Shown here piece after piece: positions 1 through 6,953 of a DNA stretch of 12,328 nt (position 1 is its first letter; every line of letters begins with the position of its first letter). Origin of the DNA: JBQCDV01 sp051960855 (GTDB taxonomy: Bacteria > Actinomycetota > Actinomycetes > JAJZTN01). The DNA is taken from NCBI GenBank assembly GCA_051960855.1, contig JBQCDV010000079.1, forward strand, positions 1 through 12,328, read 5' to 3'. The notes beneath the pieces were generated by a model. The model saw only the letters and a list, made by a program, of their open reading frames with translations, was not told the origin of the DNA and ran no database searches. The translations under genes were made by a program, and so were the position numbers.

Positions 1-293
1 CCGAGCATCCCGCGTTGCACGACGAGCGACCGGTCGTGCCCGTGCGCGGGGCACCCAAGCCGCCGCCCCTGCGGATCAGCCTGTCGTTCCCCACGCTCGC
101 GGACGCCGACGAGGTCTGGCTGCTCGCGACCGGAGAGGCGAAGCGGGACGCGGTCGAGCTGGCGCTCAGCGGGGCCGGGCGGATGCAGGCGCCAGCCGCG
201 GAGGTAGGCGGCCGCAGCCGGACGCTGTGGCTGCTGGACCGGGAGGCTGCCGGCCCTCGCGCGCGCGGCCTCGGCCGCCTCGCCTCACCCTGA
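1..293 (+). CDS. pgl: 6-phosphogluconolactonase, C-terminal fragment (5' end outside window)
   Basis: This is the last 96 or so residues of a 6-phosphogluconolactonase, which hydrolyses 6-phosphoglucono-delta-lactone to 6-phosphogluconate in the cytoplasmic oxidative pentose phosphate pathway. The frame is open from position 3 and reads EHPALHDERPVV, then APKPPPLRISLSFP, ADEVWLLATGEAK and LWLLDREAA, ending at TGA 291-293. The proline-rich PKPPPxRIS stretch and the VWLLxxGxxK stretch are typical of the C-terminal half of actinobacterial Pgl. The TTG at 15 lies inside the conserved part, so it is not the start; the true start is upstream of the window. The gene converges with rbpA, leaving 61 bp between the two stops. 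In actinomycetes pgl usually lies in a zwf/opcA/pgl pentose phosphate cluster close to the gap-pgk-tpiA block, which agrees with this position. Confidence 0.9.
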   Translation, partial: EHPALHDERPVVPVRGAPKPPPLRISLSFPTLADADEVWLLATGEAKRDAVELALSGAGRMQAPAAEVGGRSRTLWLLDREAAGPRARGLGRLASP

Positions 294-354
294 CGGGCTC
301 GCGGTCCGGCTCACGTCGCGAGATCGCGTGCGGGCGCGGCGAGCGCGGAGATCG

Positions 355-705
355 TCAGTACGGGCGGCCGGTGGTGCGCAGCTTCTCGAGAGCCTCCTCG
401 AGGATGGCCGCGCCGTCGGCGTCGCTGCGCCGCTCCTTCACATAGGCCAGGTGCGTCTTGTAGGGCTCGTTGCGCGGGGGCGCCGGTGGGTTGGCCTGGT
501 CCTGCCCGGCAGGGAAGCCGCACCGGGGGCAGTCCCACTCCTCGGGCACCGACAGCCCGGGCTCCTCGGCGAAGCTGGGGCGTGTCTCGTGCCCGTTGGC
601 GCACCAGTAGGACACCCACACACGGGGCGCGGCGTCGCCACGCTCGGCCTCGCCCATCGGCCCGGCGCCGACGCGGCTGCCACGGATCGCGTTACCACTG
701 GCCAC
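355..705 (-). CDS. rbpA: RNA polymerase-binding protein RbpA
   Basis: This 116-residue protein matches RbpA, an actinobacterial transcription factor that binds RNA polymerase and group 1 or 2 sigma factors and stabilises the open promoter complex. Visible features are an N-terminal tail (MASGNAIRGSRVGAGPMGEA), a zinc-ribbon core with C35, H39, C59 and C62 (YWCANGHE and WDCPRCGFPAG), a basic linker (around 70-85), and the C-terminal sigma-interaction segment KTHLAYVKERRSDADG at 83-98. Length fits the family (about 110-130). The start is GTG at 705, with AAAGGA eight bases upstream. It lies 27 bp downstream of secG on the same strand, so the two are probably co-transcribed. The stop is TGA. The identification is by sequence resemblance and is strong. 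Confidence 0.96.
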   Translation of the reverse strand: MASGNAIRGSRVGAGPMGEAERGDAAPRVWVSYWCANGHETRPSFAEEPGLSVPEEWDCPRCGFPAGQDQANPPAPPRNEPYKTHLAYVKERRSDADGAAILEEALEKLRTTGRPY

Positions 706-732
706 GGATTCGGTCCTTTCGGAGGTGGCGCG

Positions 733-975
733 TCAGCTGGACTTGAGCGTGATCCCCAGGACCACGATGCAGACCAGCCAGACGACGCCCACGAGGATGG
801 TGAAGCGGTCGAGATTGCGCTCGACCACGGAGGAGCCACCGAGGCTCGAGGAGACGCCGCCGCCGAAGAGGTCGGACAGTCCCCCGCCCTTGCCCTTGTG
901 CAGCAGCACGAGCAGCACCATCAGCACGCTGGCGAGGATCAGGATCCCCTCGATGACGTAGTTGATGACGTTCAC
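733..975 (-). CDS. secG: Preprotein translocase subunit SecG
   Basis: This 80-residue membrane protein is SecG, the small non-essential subunit of the SecYEG channel that exports unfolded proteins across the cytoplasmic membrane. It has two hydrophobic helices, about residues 5-26 and 57-76. They are joined by the cytoplasmic loop HKGKGGGLSDLFGGG at 26-40, the SecG signature, followed by a Ser/Gly stretch and VERNLDR. The size is normal for the family. The start is GTG at 975, with GGGAG about 8 bases upstream. The gene follows tpiA on the minus strand after an 89-bp spacer that contains a stem-loop, and precedes rbpA by 27 bp. The order gap-pgk-tpiA-secG is widely conserved in actinobacteria. 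Confidence 0.95.
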   Translation of the reverse strand: MNVINYVIEGILILASVLMVLLVLLHKGKGGGLSDLFGGGVSSSLGGSSVVERNLDRFTILVGVVWLVCIVVLGITLKSS

Positions 976-1022
976 TCGCGTGCTCCCAGTGGTGTGTGGC
1001 GTGGCTGCCGGTGTGCGACCGA

Positions 1023-1051
1023 CCCCAGCGTACGTCAGGACGACGCTGGGG
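1023..1051 (-). terminator. Stem-loop between tpiA and secG, possible terminator
   Basis: CCCCAGCGT at 1023-1031 pairs perfectly with ACGCTGGGG at 1043-1051 (9 bp, 11-nt loop whose own ends can pair further). It begins 13 bp past the tpiA stop. No T-tract follows on the minus strand, so it is a U-less hairpin of the kind often predicted in high-GC actinobacteria. It could end or attenuate transcription from the gap operon before secG, or protect the 3' end of the upstream message. The hairpin is seen directly; its function is inferred. Confidence 0.5.
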
Positions 1052-1064
1052 CGGCCGCAGTGGC

Positions 1065-1859
1065 TCAGCCGGCGTGCTGGAACCGGCAGATCGCCGTGAA
1101 CTCGTCGACATCCAGGCTCGCCCCGCCGACGAGCGCGCCGTCAACGTCCGGCTGCGCCATGATCGCGGCCGCGTTGGCGCCCTTGACCGAGCCGCCGTAC
1201 AGCACGCGGACCCCGTCGGCGAGGTCGCCGGAGTAGAGCTCGGCGAGGCGCGTCCGCAGACCCGCACAGACCTCCTGCGCGTCCTCCGGCGTCGCGACCT
1301 CACCGGTCCCGATAGCCCAGACCGGCTCGTAGGCGATGACGAAGCTGCGCGCCTTGTCCGCCGGGATGCCCTCGAGCGCCGCCGACAGCTGGCCGACGGC
1401 GTGCTCCACGTGCGTGCCCGCCTGGCGGACGGGCAGCGGCTCCCCGACGCACAGGATCGGCGTGAGGCCGTGCCGCACCGCCGCCTGCACCTTGGCCGCT
1501 ACGACGTCGTCGCCCTCGCCGTGGTACTCCCGGCGCTCGGAGTGACCGGCCAGCACGTAGGTGCAGCCCAACTTCGCGAGCATGCCACCGGACACCTCGC
1601 CCGTGTAGGCGCCCGCGTCGTGCCGGGACAGGTCCTGCGCTCCGTAGCGCAGCTCGAGCTTGTCGCCGTCGACCAGGGTCTACACGCTGCGCAGGTCAGT
1701 GAAGGGTGGCAGCACGGCGACCTCGACAGCGCCGAAGTCGTGCTTCTTGTCCTTCAGCGACCACCCGAGCTTCTGGACGAAGGCCATCGCCTCGAGGTGG
1801 TTGAGGTTCATCTTCCAGTTGCCGGCGATCAGCGGGGTCCGGCCCGCAGGCGCCGCCAT
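1065..1859 (-). pseudogene. tpiA: Triosephosphate isomerase interrupted by an in-frame TAG at codon 60
   Basis: TpiA interconverts dihydroxyacetone phosphate and glyceraldehyde 3-phosphate in glycolysis and gluconeogenesis. Read from ATG 1859, the frame gives the N-terminus with GNWKMN (N14, K16), then PPFTDLRSV, then TAG (1682-1680) at codon 60. It continues without shift as TLVDGDKLELRYGAQDLS to TGA at 1067-1065, for 264 codons including the stop at 60. The catalytic histidine (AGHSERR, H106), catalytic glutamate (AYEPVWAIGTG, E178) and phosphate-binding GGSVK are all present after the stop. Homologues in Streptomyces and Mycobacterium read SVQTLVDGDKL here, so one C-to-T change (CAG to TAG) explains it. 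A restart at GTG 1595 would lack N14 and K16 and should be inactive. Codon bias is intact on both sides, so there is no sign of long decay. The ATG overlaps the pgk TGA by one base (TGATG). A sequencing error is a real alternative. Confidence 0.9.
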
Positions 1860-3115
1860 CAGGGCTGCCCGCCCTGGGAGGCAGCGGGTGCGAGTCCGAG
1901 CACCTCGAGGCCAGGCAGCGCCTTGCCCTCGAGGAGCTCAAGGCTGGCTCCACCACCGGTGGAGATGTGGCCGAAGTCGTCGTCGGAGAAGCCGAGACGC
2001 CGCACAGCTGCTGCCGAGTCCCCGCCGCCGACCACGGTCAGAGCGCCGTCCTTGGTCGCCGCCGCAAGGGCATCGGCGACGGCGCGCGTCCCACCGGCGA
2101 AGGCCGGGATCTCGAAGACGCCCATGGGACCGTTCCAGAAGATCGTCCGGCCCCCGCGGATGACCTCCGCGAAGGCGGCCGCCGACATCGGTCCGATGTC
2201 CAGCCCGATCTGGTCGGCGGGAATCGCGTCGACCGCCACCACCTCGGTCGGGGCACCGTCGGCGACCTCGGGAGCGACGACGACGTCGTTCGGGAGGACG
2301 ATCGAGACGCCCGTCTCCTGCGCGCGCTGGAGGTAGCCGCGCACGGTGTCGAGCTGGTCCTCCTCCAGCAGGCTGCGGCCGATCTCGTGGCCCTGCGCCT
2401 TGAGGAAGGTGAAGACCATGCCGCCGCCGACGAGGATGGCGTTGGCCTTGCCGAGCAGGTTGTCGATGACCCCGAGCTTGTCGGAGACCTTCGCGCCCCC
2501 GAGCACGACCACGTAGGGCCGCTGCGGGTCCTCGGTCAGCCGACGGAGCACCGCGACCTCGGCATCGACCAGCGTCCCCGCCGTGTGCGGCAGCCGCTGC
2601 GCGACGTCGTAGACACTGGCGTGCTTGCGGTGCACCGCGCCGAAGCCGTCGGAGACGTAGGCGTCGGCGAGCGACGCCAGCTCATCGGCGAACGCCGCCC
2701 GCTCGGCCTGGTCCTTGCTGGTCTCGCGCGCGTCGAAGCGGACGTTCTCCAGCAGGGCGACCTCACCGTCGCCGAGCTCAGCAACGGTGGCGCGCGCCTG
2801 CTCGCCGACGGTGTCGGCCGCGAAGCGGACCGGGACGCCCAGCAGCTCCTGGAGGCGGCTGGCCACCGGCGCCAGCGAGTAGCGCGGGTCCGGCTCACCC
2901 TTGGGGCGACCGAGGTGGGCGGTGACGATGACCTTGGCGCCGCGGTCGAGCAGCGCCTTCAGGGTCGGCACCGAGGCGCGGATACGCCCGTCGTCGGTGA
3001 TCGTCTGCCCGTCCAACGGCACGTTGAGGTCGCTACGGACCAGCACCCGCTTGCCCCGCACGTTCCCGAGCGGGGCCAGCCAGCTGTCAGCAGCAGTCGT
3101 GGTGCTCTCGCTCAC
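1859..3115 (-). CDS. pgk: Phosphoglycerate kinase
   Basis: This 418-residue cytoplasmic enzyme transfers the acyl phosphate of 1,3-bisphosphoglycerate to ADP, giving 3-phosphoglycerate and ATP. All the family landmarks are present: RSDLNVPLD (27-35) and HLGRPKG (67-73) for substrate binding, ENVRF (123-127), DGFGAVHR (156-163), LGGAKVSDK (205-213), the hinge-side WNGPMGVFE (327-335), and the nucleotide-binding GGGDS (363-367) and GGGASLE (387-393). Length is typical of the bacterial family (about 390-420). The start is GTG at 3115. It is preceded by GAGGG, which overlaps the gap stop codon, with 5 bases between them. It sits 8 bp after gap and its TGA shares one base with the tpiA ATG, so the three genes form one tightly packed operon. 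Confidence 0.98.
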   Translation of the reverse strand: MSESTTTAADSWLAPLGNVRGKRVLVRSDLNVPLDGQTITDDGRIRASVPTLKALLDRGAKVIVTAHLGRPKGEPDPRYSLAPVASRLQELLGVPVRFAADTVGEQARATVAELGDGEVALLENVRFDARETSKDQAERAAFADELASLADAYVSDGFGAVHRKHASVYDVAQRLPHTAGTLVDAEVAVLRRLTEDPQRPYVVVLGGAKVSDKLGVIDNLLGKANAILVGGGMVFTFLKAQGHEIGRSLLEEDQLDTVRGYLQRAQETGVSIVLPNDVVVAPEVADGAPTEVVAVDAIPADQIGLDIGPMSAAAFAEVIRGGRTIFWNGPMGVFEIPAFAGGTRAVADALAAATKDGALTVVGGGDSAAAVRRLGFSDDDFGHISTGGGASLELLEGKALPGLEVLGLAPAASQGGQP

Positions 3116-3123
3116 TGCCGCCC

Positions 3124-4128
<1,005 letters not shown>

Positions 4129-4163
4129 GTAAGCCTCCGGAAGGAGCGGCAGGCACGGGCAGG

Positions 4164-4191
4164 TCGTCCGGCACGGCAGCGGGCCGGACGA
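4164..4191. repeat. Inverted repeat in the gap leader, hairpin or operator
   Basis: TCGTCCGGC (4164-4172) and GCCGGACGA (4183-4191) are perfect 9-bp inverted arms around a 10-nt loop. They lie 36 bp upstream of the gap start codon and downstream of the tentative promoter. They could form a stable leader hairpin in the gap mRNA or a dyad operator. The pairing is seen directly; the role is unknown. Confidence 0.55.
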
Positions 4192-4257
4192 GCGGCTGAC
4201 CGAGCGCTGCGGGGCAGTGCGGTTATCCGTTCGTGACCGACCCTATCGCCGCCGGAT

Positions 4258-4275
4258 CTCAAGGAACGCTCAAGG
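4258..4275. repeat. Direct repeat CTCAAGG x2, 11-bp period
   Basis: Two exact copies of CTCAAGG lie at 4258-4264 and 4269-4275, one helical turn apart (CCTTGAG twice on the minus strand). They lie about 13-30 bp upstream of the tentative gap -10 element, so a protein bound there would touch RNA polymerase at the gap promoter. Chance occurrence of a 7-mer pair is possible. Confidence 0.35.
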
Positions 4276-4358
4276 TCGCGGACGCCGCTGCCGATCATGG
4301 TCCGGTGGAGCCAGCAGAGGGTTCCGGAGGGCTGCGTTTCCAGCGAGGGGGTGGACGC

Positions 4359-6503
4359 GTGCCGTTGGCGCGAAGTGGCGTGACCGCGGGAGCCGCGCTT
4401 GCCGACGGCCTGTCCGATCAGGCCTCGCCGAGCCAGCCCCCGGTCTTGCTGTGGACCGAAGCCGACCTCGTCGCCGCCCTCGACGACGACTGGGGCGTCG
4501 TCGCGGCCAGCACCACCGTCGAGGACGTGCTGGGCGTGGCCCGGGGGACCCTCGTCGGGCAGACGCTGTGCAACCTCATCGCTCCCGAGGACCGCGCCAC
4601 CGTCACCGCCCTGGCCTCCCGACTGCGGCGCACCGGCCAGTTGCGCGCCACGGTGCGCGTGCACACCCCCCAGGGCCTGCAGTGGCTCGACGTCGCCGCC
4701 ACGGAGATCAGCGGCCACCCGACGGCGGCCTTCTACCTCAGTGCCCGCGACGTCACCGACGACCACCTGGCGATGGAGCATCTCGTCGCCGACGAGCAGC
4801 GGTGGCGTGTGGCCTTCGAGCACTCCCCCATCGGCGGCTGCCTCGTCGCCGCCGACGGCTCCATCCTGCTGTCCAACCCCGCGCTGCTACGCATGCTGGG
4901 CTTCCGCAGCGACGAGTTGGACCGGGTGCCGTTGCCGGCCCTCGACCTCGACGACAGCGGCGTGACGGAGGCGTCCCTCGCGGCGCTCTTCGAGGGAAAG
5001 CAGCGGTCGTGGAGCTGCGACCGGCGCTTCCGCACCGCCGCCGGAAGCCCGATCTGGTGCCGGGTGACGGCTGCCCCGGTCATGGGGGTGGACGGCCGCG
5101 TCGCCGCTGTCATCGTCCAGCTGCAGGACGTGACCGAGTCCCGCGAGGCCGAGCTGCAGCTGGCAGACCAGGCTCTGCATGACTCGCTGACGGGGCTGCC
5201 CAACCGCTTCCTCACCCGGCAGTGGCTGTCGAGCGCGCTGGAGGACCAGCCTGGCCGCCTTGTCGGGGTGCTCTTCTGCGACCTCGACCGGTTCAAGGTC
5301 GTCAACGACAGTCTCGGGCACGGTGCGGGAGACGACCTCCTCGTGCAGGTCGCGGAGCGGCTGCGCCGGGCCCTGCCCGACGAGGTGCTGCTCGGCCGGG
5401 TCGGTGGCGACGAGTTCGTCGCGGTCGTCGAGCGCGTGGTGCACGAGCGCGAGCTGGGCGAGCTGGCGGCACGGATGGCAGCGGCTCTCGAAGCCCCCGT
5501 GCTGCTGGGCAGTCACGAGCATGCGGTCACGCTGAGCATCGGCGCCGCCACCGGAGACGGCGCGATCGAGGGCGCGGACGAGGTGCTGATGCGCGCCGAC
5601 CTCGCGCTGCTGCGCGCGAAGCGGAGCGGTCGCGCCCGGGCGGAGCTGTTCGACCCGAACGTCGACCGGATGGCCACGGCGGAGGACCTCGCGCTGGAGC
5701 AGGATCTGCGCTCCTCGGTGCAGGCCGGCCAGCTGCGGGCGCACTACCAGCCCATCGTGTCGCTGCGCGACGAGAACGTCGCGGGCTACGAGACGCTGCT
5801 GCGGTGGCGCCATCCGCAGCAGGGGCTGCTGCCCCCGGAGCGGTTCCTGCAGCTGGCCGAGACCAGCGGCCTGATCCGCCCGATCGGCTGGTGGGTGCTG
5901 CACCAGGCCTGCCGCGACGCGGTCGCCCACCGCCTGGCGGAGCGGGGCGCCTTCATCTCCGTCAACGCCTCCCCCATCCAGCTCGGCAGCCCCGGGGTGC
6001 TCGCCCTGGTGGAGCGAGCCCTGTCCGAGAGCGGGCTGCGCGCCTCCGCGCTGCACCTGGAGGTCACCGAGACGACCCTGCTCAACGTCAGTCCCGCCGT
6101 GCTGGACGAGCTGCGGGCCCTCTCCGCGCTCGGCGTCAAGATCGCTCTCGATGACTTCGGCACCGGCTACTCGTCGCTGTCACTGCTGCGCGACCTGCCG
6201 GTCGACATGGTCAAGGTGGACAAGTCCTTCATCCACCCGATGCTCACCGACCGCAGCGCCCTCGCGATCGTGCGCGCCGTCCTCGGCATGTGCCACGACC
6301 TCGGGATCCCGAGCGTGGCCGAGGGCGTGGAGACCGTCGGGCAGGCCCGCAAGCTGCTCGACCTGGGCTGCAGCCACGTGCAGGGCTTCCTCTACGGCCG
6401 TCCCGAGGCAGGACTGCCGGACTCGTCGACCACGCACCAGGTCCTCGGGGTCGGGCTCGCCCACGGAAGCGAGGACAGCGCCGTTCGGACCTCGAGGGAC
6501 TGA
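4359..6503 (+). CDS. PAS-PAS-GGDEF-EAL cyclic-di-GMP synthase/phosphodiesterase
   Basis: This 714-residue protein without membrane segments should make and/or degrade the second messenger cyclic di-GMP in response to PAS-sensed cues. Domains are PAS about 33-138, PAS about 149-265, GGDEF about 272-430 and EAL about 443-690. The GGDEF motif is exact (349-353), with metal residue D308 in FCDLDRF. The RxxD inhibitory I-site position reads PDEV, so product feedback is probably absent. In the EAL domain the motif is ETL (E478), and the other catalytic residues are present: N536, E571, D598-D599 of DDFGTGYSS, K619, E655 and Q675. Both activities are therefore plausible. I chose GTG 4359 because GAGGGGG lies 7 bases upstream. 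GTG 4233 (756 residues) has a poor ribosome site and a weakly biased extension. The gene diverges from gap and is followed by a small gene after 10 bp. The signal sensed cannot be told. Confidence 0.92.
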   Translation: MPLARSGVTAGAALADGLSDQASPSQPPVLLWTEADLVAALDDDWGVVAASTTVEDVLGVARGTLVGQTLCNLIAPEDRATVTALASRLRRTGQLRATVRVHTPQGLQWLDVAATEISGHPTAAFYLSARDVTDDHLAMEHLVADEQRWRVAFEHSPIGGCLVAADGSILLSNPALLRMLGFRSDELDRVPLPALDLDDSGVTEASLAALFEGKQRSWSCDRRFRTAAGSPIWCRVTAAPVMGVDGRVAAVIVQLQDVTESREAELQLADQALHDSLTGLPNRFLTRQWLSSALEDQPGRLVGVLFCDLDRFKVVNDSLGHGAGDDLLVQVAERLRRALPDEVLLGRVGGDEFVAVVERVVHERELGELAARMAAALEAPVLLGSHEHAVTLSIGAATGDGAIEGADEVLMRADLALLRAKRSGRARAELFDPNVDRMATAEDLALEQDLRSSVQAGQLRAHYQPIVSLRDENVAGYETLLRWRHPQQGLLPPERFLQLAETSGLIRPIGWWVLHQACRDAVAHRLAERGAFISVNASPIQLGSPGVLALVERALSESGLRASALHLEVTETTLLNVSPAVLDELRALSALGVKIALDDFGTGYSSLSLLRDLPVDMVKVDKSFIHPMLTDRSALAIVRAVLGMCHDLGIPSVAEGVETVGQARKLLDLGCSHVQGFLYGRPEAGLPDSSTTHQVLGVGLAHGSEDSAVRTSRD

Positions 6504-6513
6504 GGAGACGACC

Positions 6514-6930
6514 GTGGGAGCCTCGAGCACGCTCGACGACTTCGCCTCCAGCGAGGTCATCCGCCCCTCCGCCGTGCTGTCCGAGCACGACGCCAGGCTG
6601 ATCCTCAGCGGGCTGGCCAGTGATGACGTGCGCGGTGGTGGCCACTGGTGGACACGTCCGGGCACCTGGCGGCGCTACAGCGCACCCTGGCCCCCCGGGG
6701 CCGACGAGCCCGGCGACGCGGTCCACATCGGGACCGTCAGCTGCGTCTACGACAGCCCACGGCGCTACGCGGTGACGATCTTCCGCGCCTCCATCACCGC
6801 CTACGGCCTCAGTCAGGGCTGGACGACAGAGACGCTGTGCGACGACGCGCTGCGACACGCCAACCTGACGCTCGCGACCTGCCCGCGGGTGCGGCTGGCA
6901 CCAGTCCCGCGGCCGTTCCGCTTCCAGTAG
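6514..6930 (+). CDS. Unrecognised 138-residue protein, coupled to the c-di-GMP enzyme gene
   Basis: I do not recognise a family for this protein. It starts at GTG 6514, with a strong GAGGAG (6502-6507) that overlaps the stop codon of the preceding gene and is spaced 6 bases, and it ends at TAG 6930. The frame is open upstream back to 6151, but that part overlaps the EAL domain and is a shadow. The sequence is soluble-looking, with no signal peptide or membrane helix. Residues 1-40 are polar and helical in character (SEHDARLILSGLASDDV). The centre is aromatic and basic (HWWTRPGTWRRYSAPW, 44-59). It is followed by a likely beta-rich stretch (HIGTVSCVYD, RRYAVTIFRASI) and a C-terminus with three prolines. 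Cysteines are C77, C109 and C123. Position and spacing indicate co-transcription and perhaps a functional link with the c-di-GMP enzyme, but no function can be assigned. Confidence 0.8.
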   Translation: MGASSTLDDFASSEVIRPSAVLSEHDARLILSGLASDDVRGGGHWWTRPGTWRRYSAPWPPGADEPGDAVHIGTVSCVYDSPRRYAVTIFRASITAYGLSQGWTTETLCDDALRHANLTLATCPRVRLAPVPRPFRFQ

Positions 6931-6953
6931 CGGACCGGTTCCACTCGCAGCCC

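Larger units (their letters stand above)
4129..4358. promoter_or_regulatory. Divergent intergenic region between gap and the c-di-GMP enzyme gene
   Basis: This 230-bp region must carry the control signals for both divergent transcription units. On the minus strand a plausible actinobacterial -10 element, TAGGGT, lies at 4245-4240, giving a gap leader of roughly 100 nt. No good -35 match is found at normal spacing, so the promoter is tentative. The region also holds a 9-bp inverted repeat (4164-4191) and an 11-bp-period direct repeat (4258-4275), listed separately. Codons read from GTG 4233 to 4358 have clearly fewer G/C third positions (about 60%) than the gene body, which argues that this stretch is non-coding. 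Confidence 0.55.

Noticed and set aside
298..322. Inverted repeat CTCGCG/CGCGAG between the pgl and rbpA stops as a bidirectional terminator
   Set aside because: Only 6 bp of stem with a 13-nt loop and no T-tract on either strand; such pairs are common by chance in this base composition.
1065..1595. A shorter functional TpiA starting at GTG 1595
   Set aside because: It would lack the first 88 residues, including the catalytic lysine and the first barrel strands, and has no ribosome site at proper spacing.
1680..1682. TAG as a recoded amino acid such as pyrrolysine, or general stop reassignment
   Set aside because: The position is glutamine in homologues and is not an active-site residue, and TAG serves as the normal stop of two other genes in this window.
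4233..4358. N-terminal 42-residue extension of the c-di-GMP enzyme from GTG 4233
   Set aside because: Poor ribosome site, clearly weaker third-position GC bias, and repeats that look regulatory. GTG 4359 has a strong ribosome site.
4887..6056. Minus-strand 389-codon frame opposite the c-di-GMP enzyme
   Set aside because: It is a shadow of a gene with clear PAS, GGDEF and EAL motifs; its translation is rich in Gln, Arg, Ala, Leu and Val without motifs.
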